From the NCBI RefSeq assembly GCF_003984645.1, contig NZ_RWKI01000002.1, forward strand, positions 124,001 to 188,000: a DNA stretch of 64,000 nucleotides, given 5' to 3'. Below, piece after piece: positions 35,603 through 50,023 of the stretch; within the stretch, counting starts at the first letter, position 1; every line of letters begins with the position of its first letter. The notes beneath the pieces were generated by a model, which saw only the letters and a program-made list of their open reading frames with translations, did no database searches and had not been told where the DNA came from. This DNA is from Variovorax sp. MHTC-1. GTDB lineage: Bacteria > Pseudomonadota > Gammaproteobacteria > Burkholderiales > Burkholderiaceae_C. The translations under genes were made by a program, and so were the position numbers.

Positions 35603-36040
35603 ATGATGAGCCAAATGACCCGACTTCTGTCCGCAGCCCTGCTGCTCGGCGGCTGCCTGCAGTTCGCGGCCGCGCAGGAGGTGGACCCGGCCGAGCTGAT
35701 GCGCGGCGGCCTGCAGGCGGTCCAGATGATCGACCAGAACAAGCTCGGCGAGCTGTGGGACGGCGCCACGCCGGCCGCCCGCAAACGCGTCAGCCGCAGC
35801 GACTTCATGAGCCAGGTCGCCAAGGCCCGCACGCCGCTCGGCGCCGCGCAGCAACGCACCTGGGTCGCGATCAACCGGCAGGTGGTCGGCGAGGGCGACC
35901 CCGAGCTGGCCGGCCAGTATGTGAACATCGAGTACGAAACCCGCTTCGCCAACAACAGCTCGGCCACCGTGCGCGAGCTGGTGACTTTTCAGCTGGGCAG
36001 CGACCGCGTCTGGCGCTTCTCGGGCTACGTGCTGCGATAG
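35603..36040 (+). CDS. DUF4019-domain secreted protein
   Basis: A 145-residue protein with signal peptide MTRLLSAALLLGGCLQFAAA (cleaved near AAA-QE; a GGC suggests a possible lipoprotein). The body (VQMIDQNKLGELWDGATPAA, then RTPLGAAQQRTWVAINRQVV and YVNIEYETRFANNSSATVRE) matches the DUF4019 family, whose role is not known. AAGGAG lies 10 bases before the ATG. It is 31 bp after the response regulator, so it may share a message with it. The stop TAG is the first triplet of repeat copy F. Confidence 0.75.
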   Translation: MMSQMTRLLSAALLLGGCLQFAAAQEVDPAELMRGGLQAVQMIDQNKLGELWDGATPAARKRVSRSDFMSQVAKARTPLGAAQQRTWVAINRQVVGEGDPELAGQYVNIEYETRFANNSSATVRELVTFQLGSDRVWRFSGYVLR

Positions 36041-36101
36041 TCATGCGGCCCCCACGCTCGGCACTTCGTGTCCTCTCTGTCCCCCGAGGGGGCGGCCCGG
36101 C
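36038..36101 (+). repeat. 3'-end dispersed repeat, copy F
   Basis: It begins at the stop codon TAG of the DUF4019 gene and continues TCATGCGGCCCCCACGCTCG with GCACTTCGTGTC and the CCCCCGAGGGGG palindrome. Layout agrees with the other copies although sequence is diverged. It fills the gap before nudJ. Confidence 0.6.
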
Positions 36102-36110
36102 GCCAGCTTG

Positions 36111-36596
36111 ATGGCCTCGGTCGCTCGCTGGAAACCCAACGTCACCGTCGCCGCGGTGATCGAGCAGGACGGACGCTTCCTGCTGGTCGAAGAGCATACG
36201 AAGGCCGGCCTCAGGCTGAACACGCCGGCCGGCCATCTCGACCCGGGCGAGTCGCCGGCCGAGGGCTGCGCGCGCGAAACGATGGAAGAAACGGCCCACC
36301 ACTTCACGCCGACCGCCCTCGTCGGCATCTACATGGCGCGCTTCCTCGGCGACGAAGACGTGACCTACATGCGCTTCGCCTTCGCCGGCACGCTCGGCGC
36401 GTTCGAGCCGGGCCGGCCGCTGGACAAAGGCATCGTGCGCACCCTGTGGATGACAGCTGACGAGATCCGCTCGAGCGCGGCGCGCCATCGCAGCCCGCTG
36501 CTGCTGCAATGCGTGGAGGACTACCTGGCAGGACAACGCTATGCGCTGGACCTGATCCACACCCACGTATCGGTCGGCGCACCGCCGCAAATCTAG
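36111..36596 (+). CDS. nudJ: Nudix hydrolase, NudJ-like phosphatase
   Basis: A 161-residue Nudix hydrolase. The Nudix box runs [20 protein letters not shown] (final Gly replaced by Ala). The surroundings [20 protein letters not shown] and [14 protein letters not shown] match NudJ (YmfB), a nucleoside and thiamine-pyrophosphate hydrolase. In E. coli nudJ sits directly before mnmA; here the two are adjacent but convergent and their stop codons overlap. The gene start at 36111 is ATG; a TTG just before it is less likely. Confidence 0.85.
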   Translation: MASVARWKPNVTVAAVIEQDGRFLLVEEHTKAGLRLNTPAGHLDPGESPAEGCARETMEETAHHFTPTALVGIYMARFLGDEDVTYMRFAFAGTLGAFEPGRPLDKGIVRTLWMTADEIRSSAARHRSPLLLQCVEDYLAGQRYALDLIHTHVSVGAPPQI

Positions 36597-37702
36597 CCGG
36601 CCCGCGCGATCACCCCGCCGCCCAGGCACACATCCCCGTCGTAGAGCACCGCCGACTGCCCCGGCGTCACCGCCCACTGCGGCTCGGCAAAGGCGAGCCG
36701 GAAAGCGCCGTCGGCGCCTTCGCCCAGCTCGCAATCCGCATCGGCCTGGCGATAGCGCGACTTGGCGGCATAGGCGCCCGAGGGCGGCGCGCTGCCCGCG
36801 ACCCAGCTCGCATCGTCGGCTTCGAGCGCGGGCGACAGCAGCCACGGATGGTCGTGGCCCTGCACCACCCACAGCGCGTTGTTCGCGACATCCTTGCGCG
36901 CCACGAACCACGGCGAGTGATCGCCGGCCCCGCGCTGCGCTCCCTTGGGCTTGACGCCGCCGATGCCCAGGCCCTGGCGCTGGCCCAGCGTGTAGAAGCT
37001 CAGGCCCTGGTGCTCTCCGATCCGGCGGCCGCGCTCGTCGCGGATCGGACCCGGCTCCTTGGAGATGTAGCGGTTGAGGAACTCGCGGAAGGGCCGCTCG
37101 CCGATGAAGCAGATGCCGGTCGAGTCCTTCTTCTTCGCGTTCGGCAGGCCGATCTCGTCGGCGATGCGGCGCACCTCGGTCTTCTTCAACTCACCCACGG
37201 GGAACAGCGTCTTCGACAGCTGCTGCTGGTTCAGGCGATGGAGAAAGTAGCTCTGGTCCTTGGCCGGATCGAGTCCCTTGAGCAGCTCGTAGCGCCCGCC
37301 CGTCGCATTGCGGCGCACCCGCGCGTAGTGCCCGGTGGCAATCTTCTCGGCGCCGAGCCGCATCGCGTGGTCGAGAAAGGCCTTGAACTTGATCTCGGCA
37401 TTGCACAGCACGTCCGGGTTGGGCGTGCGGCCGGCCTGGTATTCGCGCAGGAACTCGGCGAACACGCGGTCCTTGTAGTCGCCCGCGAAGTTGACGTGCT
37501 CGATCTCGATGCCCAGCACGTCGGCCACGCTCGCGGCATCGACGAAGTCGATGTTCGACGAGCAGTACTCGCTGTCGTCATCGTCTTCCCAGTTCTTCAT
37601 GAAGATGCCGATCACCTCGTGGCCCTGCTGCTTGAGCAGGTGCGCCGTGACTGCGGAGTCGACTCCGCCGCTCAGGCCCACCACGATGCGCTGTTTTTTC
37701 AT
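36593..37702 (-). CDS. mnmA: tRNA 2-thiouridylase MnmA
   Basis: A 369-residue enzyme that thiolates U34 of tRNA-Lys, Glu and Gln. The PP-loop is [17 protein letters not shown]. Catalytic Cys residues are in [14 protein letters not shown] and [12 protein letters not shown], and MKNWEDDDD follows the PP-loop region as usual. Sulfur comes from the TusE/IscS relay. Its stop codon is on the opposite strand to that of nudJ and both are within the same CTAG tetranucleotide (36593-36596). The start ATG at 37702 gives [13 protein letters not shown], standard for the family. Confidence 0.97.
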   Translation of the reverse strand: MKKQRIVVGLSGGVDSAVTAHLLKQQGHEVIGIFMKNWEDDDDSEYCSSNIDFVDAASVADVLGIEIEHVNFAGDYKDRVFAEFLREYQAGRTPNPDVLCNAEIKFKAFLDHAMRLGAEKIATGHYARVRRNATGGRYELLKGLDPAKDQSYFLHRLNQQQLSKTLFPVGELKKTEVRRIADEIGLPNAKKKDSTGICFIGERPFREFLNRYISKEPGPIRDERGRRIGEHQGLSFYTLGQRQGLGIGGVKPKGAQRGAGDHSPWFVARKDVANNALWVVQGHDHPWLLSPALEADDASWVAGSAPPSGAYAAKSRYRQADADCELGEGADGAFRLAFAEPQWAVTPGQSAVLYDGDVCLGGGVIARAG

Positions 37703-37896
37703 AGCCCGGCGATTGTCCCAGCCTCGGCAAGCCGGTGCCCGCATCCGGGAAATCACCGAGCGGCCCATGCTCGCAGGGAGGCCGCAGGCTCCCACAATGG
37801 GCTGCCTCACCCAGGGCGCATGGCCGCAGAGCAGAAGACCTGGAAAGAAATCGTCGCCAAGGCCGGCATCAAGCCGGATTGATCAAGGAGCCCTTC

Positions 37897-39489
<1,593 letters not shown>

Positions 39490-39490
39490 T

Positions 39491-40471
39491 TCAGGCAGCG
39501 AGCTCGGCCAGGATCTCGTAGGACCGCAACCGGGCCTCATGGTCGAACACCTGCGAGGTGATCATCAGCTCATCCGCGCCCGTGCGTTCGACGAAGGCCT
39601 CGATGCCGGCGCGCACCGTCTCGCGCGACCCCACGGCCGAACACGACAGCACCGAATCGAGCAGCGCGTTCTCCGCCGGCCCGACGCGCTGGCGGTAGTT
39701 CTCGACCGGCGGCGGCAGGCGCCCCGGCCGCCCGCTGCGCAGATTCACGAAGGCCTGCTGCCACGAGCTCGATCGGAACACTGCTTCCTCGTCGGTCTCG
39801 GCCGCGAACACGTTGAAGCCGAGCATCACGTAGGGCTTGTCCAGCTGCTTCGAGGGCTTGAAGGTCTCGCGGTAGATGCGGATCGCCTGCATCAGCTGCT
39901 GCGGCGCGAAATGCGAAGCGAAGGCATAGGGCAGCCCGAGGTGCGCTGCGAGCTGCGCACCGAAGGTGCTCGAGCCGAGGATCCAGACCGGCACTTCGAG
40001 GCCCATGCCCGGCACTGCGCGCACCGGCTGCTTCGGCTCCTTCGACATGAAGTCCATCAGCTCGACCACGTCCTGCGGGAACTGGTCGGCATCGGACTGC
40101 AGATCGCGCCGCAGCGCCTGCGCGGTGCGCTGGTCGGAGCCGGGCGCGCGGCCGAGGCCGAGATCGATGCGGCCGGGATAGAGCGATTCAAGCGTGCCGA
40201 ACTGCTCGGCGATCACCAGTGGCGAATGGTTGGGCAGCATCACGCCGCCGGCGCCGATGCGGATGGTCGAGGTGCCGGCGCCGATGTAGGCCAGCAGCAC
40301 GGCCGTCGCGGCGCTCGCGATGCCCGGCATGCCGTGGTGCTCGGCCAGCCAGTAGCGCCGATAGCCGAGCTTCTCGCCATGCTGCGCCAGGGACAACGAA
40401 TTGCGGAAGGACTGCGCGGCAGTGCTGCCCTCGGTGATGGGGGACAGGTCGAGGATGGAGAGTGGGGTCAT
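39491..40471 (-). CDS. LLM-class flavin-dependent oxidoreductase
   Basis: A 326-residue luciferase-like monooxygenase-family protein (YhbW-like). The N-terminus is [21 protein letters not shown], and the FMN-side blocks [20 protein letters not shown] and [20 protein letters not shown] are typical, followed by [14 protein letters not shown]. Members use reduced FMN or F420; the substrate is not known. The stop is one base from the stop of the convergent acyltransferase. No reductase gene is adjacent. Confidence 0.88.
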   Translation of the reverse strand: MTPLSILDLSPITEGSTAAQSFRNSLSLAQHGEKLGYRRYWLAEHHGMPGIASAATAVLLAYIGAGTSTIRIGAGGVMLPNHSPLVIAEQFGTLESLYPGRIDLGLGRAPGSDQRTAQALRRDLQSDADQFPQDVVELMDFMSKEPKQPVRAVPGMGLEVPVWILGSSTFGAQLAAHLGLPYAFASHFAPQQLMQAIRIYRETFKPSKQLDKPYVMLGFNVFAAETDEEAVFRSSSWQQAFVNLRSGRPGRLPPPVENYRQRVGPAENALLDSVLSCSAVGSRETVRAGIEAFVERTGADELMITSQVFDHEARLRSYEILAELAA

Positions 40472-40590
40472 GGATCGGCCGGAGCGAACGGAGCAGGGCC
40501 GGTATCTTGGACCGACGCGCAGGCCCGCGACCGCGAAGGGCCATTGCAGCCTTGCGGCCGCTCTGCTAGGCGGACCCGCTCAAGCCGCGT

Positions 40591-41186
40591 TCATGGGAGG
40601 CCGGTTGCCGTGACGGTGCACTGCATCGTCACGACCAATCCACCGCCGGCGGGCAGTACAGGGATCGCCACGCCCGCCGTGCTGATCAGGCTGGTCACAG
40701 GCACGGTAGCACCGGGGCAGATCGCGCCGCCGCCGGCCGTGCAAGTGGCCGTCGAACTCGGCGTGGTGCAGTCGAGGCGCGAAGCGCTGTGTTGGTGAAG
40801 GTGCATCGGACCATCGCATTCATCACGACACCTCACGCGCCAATTGACGATGCGCAGCGGGTCTTCGCTGAAGTTGTCGCCGAAGGCCTCCACCGGCGTG
40901 CCCGCAGGCACCGTGCAGCTGATCTGCTGGCGTTGATCGTGCAGCCCGCCGGCGCAGGCAGCACGAAGCTCAGCCCTGCGCCCAGCGTGTCCACCAGCGC
41001 CGCCATCGTCGGCGCTCCGCTCACGGTGGCCGGCAGCGTGTACGCAATGGTCGCCCCCGGCGACACCGCCGCCCCGGAGGCCGGCACCGCGCTTTTCACG
41101 GTCGCGATAGCCCAGACATTGATGTTTGCCGTCGATGTGTTGTTTCCCGCAGAAACCAAAGAGTGCTGCGCGCCGGAAAACCTCAA
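40591..41186 (-). pseudogene. decayed DUF11-type surface-protein fragment
   Basis: Two overlapping minus-strand frames make up one decayed region. The first (from 41186) reads AIATVKSAVPASGAAVSPGA then TIAYTLPATVSGAPTMAALV and GAGLSFVLPAPAGC. After a frame change near 40957 the second reads ISCTVPAGTPVEAFGDNF and later CPGATVPVTSLISTAGVAIP, LPAGGGLVVTMQCTV. These are phrases of DUF11/isopeptide-type repeats in large surface proteins. The frame change and the lack of a signal sequence argue for a remnant. The end of the original gene and possible further frameshifts cannot be placed. Confidence 0.55.
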
Positions 41187-41726
41187 TTGCGTTGCGCTTC
41201 ATCATGACGGACGGACTTTTCTCAAGGCCCGAACTCCCTCACGCATGAATAGAGAAACCCGAGCCGCAGGACTGCAAAAAGGACAGCGATTCCAAAAGGA
41301 ACAAATTGACAGGCGACGCAATGCTTTGCGCTCTGTCAGCGGGTGCGGATGGTGCGGGGAGAGGGTTGTCGCGACAGAATGGCCGCGACAATTCATCAGA
41401 ATTGACTCGGGCCAGGAAGTAGTTCTTGCGAGTTACTTCACACTTCTTGTGCATTTCACCTGCTGGACGGCCCTGTGAGAGGGCGAGCGAGGCGCGACAG
41501 GCGACGACGAGGTCGTTCTATGGAAAGTACCGACTGGGTGGTCCAACGAGCGATGTGGTCTGTTTAGGCTGTCTGTCAGAAAAAAACAGATTTTGCACGG
41601 CTGTTCTGGATACTGATGACTTCGCCCAAAGACTTGCTGATCGCAATCAGGGCGAAGTCAATTGACACACCGCGACTTCGTCTCTCGTGCTTGGTGTCAT
41701 GCGCGTATCCGAGGTGCAGCAAAAAA
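41187..41726. other. 540-bp gene-free gap before ssb terminator
   Basis: No convincing coding frame, RNA gene or recognisable insertion-sequence end is seen here. The sequence is less GC-rich than its surroundings. It contains one clear inverted repeat (41617-41627 with 41650-41660). With the pseudogene it forms a block that looks like a decayed insertion between the LLM gene and ssb. Confidence 0.6.
41617..41660. repeat. 11-bp inverted repeat in the gap
   Basis: TGACTTCGCCC (41617-41627) is exactly complementary to GGGCGAAGTCA (41650-41660), with a 22-nt loop. No function is assigned. Confidence 0.7.
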
Positions 41727-41750
41727 GCGCAGAGCCGTCAAGCCCTGCGC
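41727..41750. terminator. bidirectional terminator after ssb
   Basis: GCGCAGGGC-TTGACG-GCTCTGCGC (minus strand) has a 9-bp stem with one wobble pair and is followed by TTTTTT. On the plus strand the same hairpin is followed by CTTTTTA, so it can stop both directions. It is 28 bp beyond the ssb stop. Confidence 0.85.
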
Positions 41751-41777
41751 CTTTTTATGAGACCTCGAAAGGTTTTG

Positions 41778-42290
41778 TCAGAAAGGAATATCGTCGTCCA
41801 TATCGTCGAAGCCCGACGAGGATTTGGCCGGCGCCTGCCGTGGTGCCGGCGCCGCGGCGCGCGGTGCCGCAGCGGGAGGACGCGAATAGCCGCCGCCTTG
41901 CGCCCCCTGCGAGTAGCCGCCGTCGTCGTCGCCGCCCGAAGGTCCGCCCTGGCCCTGCCGGCTGCCCAGCATCTGCATCTGGTCGACGCGGATATCGGTG
42001 GCGTATTTTTCGGCGCCGTCCTTGTCGGTGTACTTGCGGGTGCGGATCTGGCCTTCGACGTAGATCTGCGAGCCCTTGCGCAGGTATTGGGCAGCGATCT
42101 CGGCCAGCCGACCGTTGAACACGAGGCGGTGCCACTCGGTGGCTTCGCGCATCTCGCCGCTTTGCTTGTCCTTCCACTTGTCGGTGGTGGCGAGGGTCAC
42201 ATTGCAGATCTGGTCCCCACTGGGAAAGGTGCGCGTTTCCGGATCGCGCCCGAGATTGCCGACGAGGATGACTTTGTTGACCGATGCCAT
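41778..42290 (-). CDS. ssb: single-stranded DNA-binding protein
   Basis: A 170-residue SSB. The OB fold ([20 protein letters not shown], then [20 protein letters not shown] and [20 protein letters not shown]) covers residues 1-110. A Gly/Gln/Pro/Ala-rich linker and the acidic tip DDMDDDIPF follow; this tip recruits repair proteins. The start ATG at 42290 gives the standard N-terminus. It is divergent from uvrA, as in E. coli and many other proteobacteria. Confidence 0.97.
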   Translation of the reverse strand: MASVNKVILVGNLGRDPETRTFPSGDQICNVTLATTDKWKDKQSGEMREATEWHRLVFNGRLAEIAAQYLRKGSQIYVEGQIRTRKYTDKDGAEKYATDIRVDQMQMLGSRQGQGGPSGGDDDGGYSQGAQGGGYSRPPAAAPRAAAPAPRQAPAKSSSGFDDMDDDIPF

Positions 42291-42449
42291 ATGCACTGCC
42301 CCTGATGAATGGATGGAGAGGAGGAAAGCGGAGATTGTGCCGCAGCCGGTCGCTGCGGCCGAAGCGCCGAAGAAGTCGGCCGAATCCCACCGGCTGCCGC
42401 GGAATCGCCGGGGACTTATCATGCTCGGTTGCCCAAGACCGACCGCCCC

Positions 42450-45467
<3,018 letters not shown>

Positions 45468-45495
45468 TGCATGCGCTGGCAAGGTACAGTCGGCG

Positions 45496-45648
45496 ATGAC
45501 CGAAATCACTCCTCCTGACTCAGGCCCCGAGGCGCCGGACGACCTGCAGACAGAGGCATCGGCATTTGCAGCCGGCTGGATCGTCTTCGGCGTGCTCATG
45601 CTGCTGGTGCTGCTCGTGCTGGCAGGCGTTCGCCACTTCTTTCCCTGA
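45496..45648 (+). CDS. small single-helix membrane protein
   Basis: A 50-residue protein with an acidic N-terminus ([20 protein letters not shown]) and one C-terminal hydrophobic helix ([20 protein letters not shown]) ending in RHFFP. It starts 28 bases after uvrA. AAGG is 11 bases before the ATG. I know no family for it. It may be a conserved small protein or noise; the clean helix favours real. Confidence 0.5.
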   Translation: MTEITPPDSGPEAPDDLQTEASAFAAGWIVFGVLMLLVLLVLAGVRHFFP

Positions 45649-45750
45649 AGAACGCGCGCCCGGCGACCGCCGCCACGAGGGCCTACGCCGAGTTGCTCTG
45701 AATGTGCGGTCTCGAACAGACAGGACGCAATGGATCGCCTACAAGGGGGG

Positions 45751-46017
45751 ATGGACCATGACTTCGCTTCCAAACGCCTTCCCTACCAAGGATGGGAGGT
45801 GCGCAGCCGCCTCACCCATGTTTCCCTGGAGGGCACGGTGGCGGCCGGCGCGGATCTCTATGTCGACGAGATCCTGAAGTGCCACCTCGTGTCGTGCAAG
45901 CAGTTTGCCCACGGGGGCGACGCCATCCGCGCGATCGAACGCAAGGCCACCCTTTGGATCGACGACCGCGCAACGCATTCCAGGAGCAGCGATGTCGCAG
46001 CCGCCCTTCTTTCATGA
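45751..46017 (+). CDS. small hypothetical protein
   Basis: A frame of 88 residues from the ATG at 45751, starting [20 protein letters not shown]. An in-frame ATG at 45730 would add MDRLQGG. AAGGGGGG lies directly before 45751. The body has beta-rich segments ([20 protein letters not shown], then [16 protein letters not shown]). It recalls small uncharacterised proteins with a short beta sheet and a final WIDD segment, but I do not recognise a family. Its end overlaps the next small gene by 26 bp in another frame. Confidence 0.55.
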   Translation: MDHDFASKRLPYQGWEVRSRLTHVSLEGTVAAGADLYVDEILKCHLVSCKQFAHGGDAIRAIERKATLWIDDRATHSRSSDVAAALLS

Positions 46018-46258
46018 GGCTTCCGGCACTGTCCGCTTCTGGGTCGAGGTCGAGGGACAGTTCGTCGGCGCCAGCGTCGGCAGGGAAACCTTGCACTACC
46101 GCTACCGCTCGACCGCCACCGACGACGAAGCACTCGACACCTATGCGCTCCACGCGCAGGACATCGATGACGCCGTGCGGCGCCGCGTCGCACAAGGTTC
46201 CACCGAACCGGTGATGCTGCGCGAGTTCGATCTGCGCCAAGACGCTCCACGCCCCTGA
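45992..46258 (+). CDS. DUF1488-like small protein
   Basis: An 88-residue protein starting [20 protein letters not shown]. The pattern VRFWVEVEGQFVGASVGRET followed by a helical YALHAQDIDDAVRRRVAQGS resembles DUF1488-type proteins of unknown function. CAGGAG is 6 bases before the ATG. It overlaps the preceding small ORF, and both may form one message. Confidence 0.6.
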   Translation: MSQPPFFHEASGTVRFWVEVEGQFVGASVGRETLHYRYRSTATDDEALDTYALHAQDIDDAVRRRVAQGSTEPVMLREFDLRQDAPRP

Positions 46259-46278
46259 GGTCCGGCCAGTCGCCATGA

Positions 46279-46635
<357 letters not shown>

Positions 46636-46659
46636 GAGCGCGGGCCACAATGCCCACCC

Positions 46660-47559
46660 ATGCAAACCCTCACGCTGCGCCAGTTCGCCCTGCTCGTTCC
46701 GCTGACGCTGGTGTGGGGCCTCAACTGGCCGGTAATGAAGCTGGGCGTGGCCGACTACCCGCCGCTGGCCTTTCGCACCCTCTCGCTCTGGCTCGGCCTG
46801 CCCGTGCTCGGACTCGCACTGGTCGCGATGAAGGTGCCGTTCCGCGTTCCGCGGCGCTATTGGCCCGAACTGCTGTGGCTGGCGGCCACCAACATGTTCG
46901 TCTGGCACGCCTGCATCATCCTGGCAGTGAAGGCGCTGTCCAGCGGGCGCGCCGCGATCCTGGGCTACACGATGCCGGTGTTCTCGGCCGTGATCGGCGC
47001 GCTGCTGTTCAGCGCGGTGCTGACGCGCCGCGGCTGGCTCGGCGTGAGCGCCTGCGCGCTGGGCGTCGCCCTGCTGCTCTGGCATGAGTTCACTCATCTC
47101 GCGGGGCGCCCGGGCTATGTGGCGCTGGCCCTGACGGCGGCGGCCACCTGGGCGCTGGGCACGCAGCTGCTGCGGCATACGCGCATCGAGCTGCCCACGC
47201 TCACGCTCTCGTTCTGGATGACCGCGCTCACCACCGTCGTGATGGCGCTGTTGTCGCTGCTGTTCGAGCGCCCGCAATGGCAGATGCCGGGCAGCGCGAC
47301 GTGGGCCGCGATCGCCTACAACGCGGTGCTGATCTTCGGCTTCGCGCATGCGGCCTGGTTCTACCTCGCGCGCGGGCTGCCGCCGGTGGCGTCCACGCTC
47401 AGCGTCATGCTGATCCCGGTGCTCGGCGTGTTCAGCGGCGCGCTGTGGCTGGGCGAAACCGTGTACTGGCAGGATTGGACCGCGGTCGTGCTGATGATGA
47501 TCGCCATCGCCTCGGTGCTGTGGCCGGCGCGCCCCGGCCCCGCGCTCAAGCGACCCTGA
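46660..47559 (+). CDS. EamA/DMT-family transporter
   Basis: A 299-residue inner-membrane protein with about ten helices in two EamA repeats. The first repeat starts LVPLTLVWGLNWPVMKLGVA and the second includes ALTAAATWALGTQLLRHTRI. LPPVASTLSVMLIPVLGVFS and GETVYWQDWTAVVLMMIAI are typical. The family exports metabolites or drugs; the substrate is unknown. It lies 24 bp after the c-like subunit on the same strand and overlaps the end of the convergent TPR gene by 14 bp. Confidence 0.88.
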   Translation: MQTLTLRQFALLVPLTLVWGLNWPVMKLGVADYPPLAFRTLSLWLGLPVLGLALVAMKVPFRVPRRYWPELLWLAATNMFVWHACIILAVKALSSGRAAILGYTMPVFSAVIGALLFSAVLTRRGWLGVSACALGVALLLWHEFTHLAGRPGYVALALTAAATWALGTQLLRHTRIELPTLTLSFWMTALTTVVMALLSLLFERPQWQMPGSATWAAIAYNAVLIFGFAHAAWFYLARGLPPVASTLSVMLIPVLGVFSGALWLGETVYWQDWTAVVLMMIAIASVLWPARPGPALKRP

Positions 47560-48862
47560 GCTCGAGTTCGCGGCGAGCCCGCGCCGGAATCGCCGGCGCC
47601 TGGCGCGCCGCGCCCTCGCTGCGGAGCGCCTCCCACAGCGCGGCATCGCCGCCCCGGCGTGCTGCCTCCATCGCCGTCAGATGGATCAGGCCGCGCTGCG
47701 CCTGGCTGCCGCCGAAGCCGTTCGTGGCCGGCAGCAGCGGCAGCAGCAGCTGCGCGCAGTGGGCGTAGCGGCCCGCGCCGAAAGCCATGACCGCCTCGCA
47801 CAAGGTGCCCGCCTCGCGCCACCACGGCGCCGGCGCCGTGGCCGGCACGGCCGCCATCGCGCGCTGCCCGACCTCGATCTGCGCGGGCTCGCCGGCGCCG
47901 ACCAGCGCCAGCATCGCGTGCACATCGTTGAAGACCGACCAGCCCCAGGCCGCCTGCTCGCGCCAGCGCGCCGCCAGCGCCTGCCAGCGCGCGGCCACGT
48001 CGACGCCCCGCAGGCCGAGCCGCCACAGCAGCGCGCTCGCATCGACCAGGTCCAGCGCCATCGAGGCCGGCCCGGGCGCGATCGCGCGGTCGTAGAGTGC
48101 CAGCGCCGAGGCGTGGTCGTCGTTGCGCAGGTGCTGCAGCGCCAGGTGCCAGTGGTTGTGCACCGCGAGCGCGTTGTCCTGCTGCCAGAGCGAGGTGTCG
48201 ATGCTGAGCCAGCGGATGCCATCCGCCACCCGGCCCTGCATCTCGTAGACGTGGGCCACGGCATGCACGGCCCAAGTGTCCTGCGGATTGCGCGCCAGCG
48301 CCTCCATGCCCAGCGCCTCGGCGCGCGCGTACTCGTTGCATTCCTCGAGGCCGAAGGCGTGCATGCCCAGCAGGTAGCCGTAGCCGACGTCGTCTGCGCT
48401 CCACTGGTTCAGCGCGCGGCCGATGCGGTCGCGCAGCATGGTCGACTGGCCCAGCACCAGGTCCGCCATGTGCGTAAGCTGCAGCGCGAACAGGTCGCGC
48501 GGGTGGTCGATCAGGTGGCGGTCGAGCAGACGGTTGGCGCGGCCCATGTCGCCGTCGGCCCAGACCTGCAGCGCGGCCTGAAAAGAACGTTCGCGCTCGT
48601 TCGGCCGGTTCCGGCTCGCCGCGGCGGCGGCCAGGCTCGCGCGCGCGGCCGGCAGCACCTGGCCGTCGATGGCGCTGAGCATGAAGCCGGCCATCATGAG
48701 GTGGCCGGAAACGAAGTCCGGGTCCTGTTCCAGCGCCGGCTGCAGCACCGCGACCGGGTCGAGCCGCAGGCTGTTGAAGAGGTCGAGCGCCTGCTCGTAG
48801 GCGGCGACGGAAGCCGCTTGGTCGGTGGAAAGCGCCAGTCCGCGCGCATCGTGGTGGGTCAT
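47546..48862 (-). CDS. tetratricopeptide-repeat protein (TTC38-like)
   Basis: A 438-residue cytoplasmic protein of repeated helix pairs. The sequence shows successive TPR-like blocks (AAYEQALDLFNSLRLDPVAV, GLEECNEYARAEALGMEALA, DTWAVHAVAHVYEMQGRVAD, and NHWHLALQHLRNDDHASALA). The order and the HAVAHVYEM/HWHLALQHL patches recall TTC38-type proteins, whose function is unclear. AAGGAG is 6 bases before the ATG. It is divergent from the GlxA-type regulator across 96 bp, which suggests the regulator may act on it. Confidence 0.8.
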   Translation of the reverse strand: MTHHDARGLALSTDQAASVAAYEQALDLFNSLRLDPVAVLQPALEQDPDFVSGHLMMAGFMLSAIDGQVLPAARASLAAAAASRNRPNERERSFQAALQVWADGDMGRANRLLDRHLIDHPRDLFALQLTHMADLVLGQSTMLRDRIGRALNQWSADDVGYGYLLGMHAFGLEECNEYARAEALGMEALARNPQDTWAVHAVAHVYEMQGRVADGIRWLSIDTSLWQQDNALAVHNHWHLALQHLRNDDHASALALYDRAIAPGPASMALDLVDASALLWRLGLRGVDVAARWQALAARWREQAAWGWSVFNDVHAMLALVGAGEPAQIEVGQRAMAAVPATAPAPWWREAGTLCEAVMAFGAGRYAHCAQLLLPLLPATNGFGGSQAQRGLIHLTAMEAARRGGDAALWEALRSEGAARQAPAIPARARRELELRVA

Positions 48863-48958
48863 GGTGGCTCCTTGTACGAAAGACGCAAGAAGCGTAAGTT
48901 CGCCCGGCTGAAAGCCCCGCAGCGATTCCCGCAACAAGGCTGACGATTCCGCCAACCC

Positions 48959-50008
48959 ATGAGCTCCGCAGCCCCTTCTTCCGGCGACCGCCCCGTGATC
49001 GCCATCCTCGTGACCGCCGAGAGCGCAGCCTCGGTGGTCTACGGCATGTTCGACCTCCTGAAGTGCGCGGGCCGCGACTGGCCGATGGTGGTCGACGGCC
49101 AGCCGGGCGCCGAGCTGCTCGAACCCGTGCTGGTCGCCGCGAGACCGGGCATCGTGCGTGCCGCCAATGGCGTGCCGATCGAGGCGCACCGCAGCTTCGA
49201 CGAGCTGGCCGCGCCGGCGGTGGTCTGCGTGCCCGAACTCATGATCTCGCCCTACGGGCCGCTCGATGGCCTGTTCGCCCGGGAGGTCGCGTGGATCCAG
49301 CGCTGCCACGCCGGCGGTTCGCTGCTCGCCGCCTCCTGCTCGGGCGCCATGCTGCTCGGCGAAGCGGGCCTGCTCGACGACGAGGACGCCACCACGCACT
49401 GGGCCTTCTGCGAGGTGCTTCAGCGCCGCTATCCGCTCGCGCGGGTGCGGCCGCACTGCGCGCTGATCGCCTCGGGCGAGGGCCAGCGCCTGGTGATGGC
49501 CGGCGGTGGCAGCTCGTGGATGGACCTGGCGCTCTACCTGATCGCGCGCTTTGTCGGCATCGAGGCCGCGATGCAGGTCGCCAAGCTCAACCTGATCGAC
49601 TGGCACCATGTGGGCCAGCAGCCCTTCGCGCGCGTGGCGAGCACGCGGCAGGCGGAGGATGCGGTCATCGGCCGCTGCCAGACCTGGATTGGCGACCACT
49701 ATGCGCAAGCCGCGCCGGTGGCCGCGATGGCCGCGCTGAGCGGGCTGGCGGAGCGCTCGTTCCAGCGCCGCTTCAAGCTCGCGACCGGCATGACGCCGAT
49801 GGAATACGTGCAGACCCTGCGCATCGAAGAAGCCAAGCATCTGCTCGAGACCACGCAAGCGCCGGTCGAGGCGATCGCGGGCGAGGTGGGCTACGACGAC
49901 GCGGCCTTCTTCAGCCGCATGTTCCGCCGCGCGGTGAGCCTGAGCCCGGCGCAGTACCGGCGGCGCTTCGGCGGCCTGCGCGCGGCGCTGGCCGGTACGG
50001 GGCGCTGA
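48959..50008 (+). CDS. GlxA-type transcriptional regulator (DJ-1/PfpI plus AraC)
   Basis: A 349-residue regulator with an N-terminal DJ-1/PfpI domain (IAILVTAESAASVVYGMFDL, then LLAASCSGAMLLGEAGLLDD with the cysteine elbow) and a C-terminal AraC-type double helix-turn-helix (VAAMAALSGLAERSFQRRFK then IAGEVGYDDAAFFSRMFRRA). It is divergent from the TPR gene. Such regulators often sense small metabolites; the ligand is unknown. Confidence 0.9.
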   Translation: MSSAAPSSGDRPVIAILVTAESAASVVYGMFDLLKCAGRDWPMVVDGQPGAELLEPVLVAARPGIVRAANGVPIEAHRSFDELAAPAVVCVPELMISPYGPLDGLFAREVAWIQRCHAGGSLLAASCSGAMLLGEAGLLDDEDATTHWAFCEVLQRRYPLARVRPHCALIASGEGQRLVMAGGGSSWMDLALYLIARFVGIEAAMQVAKLNLIDWHHVGQQPFARVASTRQAEDAVIGRCQTWIGDHYAQAAPVAAMAALSGLAERSFQRRFKLATGMTPMEYVQTLRIEEAKHLLETTQAPVEAIAGEVGYDDAAFFSRMFRRAVSLSPAQYRRRFGGLRAALAGTGR

Positions 50009-50023
50009 ACGGCAGGGCCTGCG

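Noticed and set aside
37820..37882. A 20-codon ORF ([20 protein letters not shown]) before the acyltransferase
   Set aside because: AGGG is only 3 bases from the ATG and no family is known. It could be a real small peptide, but the evidence is too thin.
42291..42449. LexA-controlled promoter between ssb and uvrA
   Set aside because: I found no CTGT-N8-ACAG site in the gap; a weak TATCAT at 42417-42422 may be a -10 but this is not convincing.
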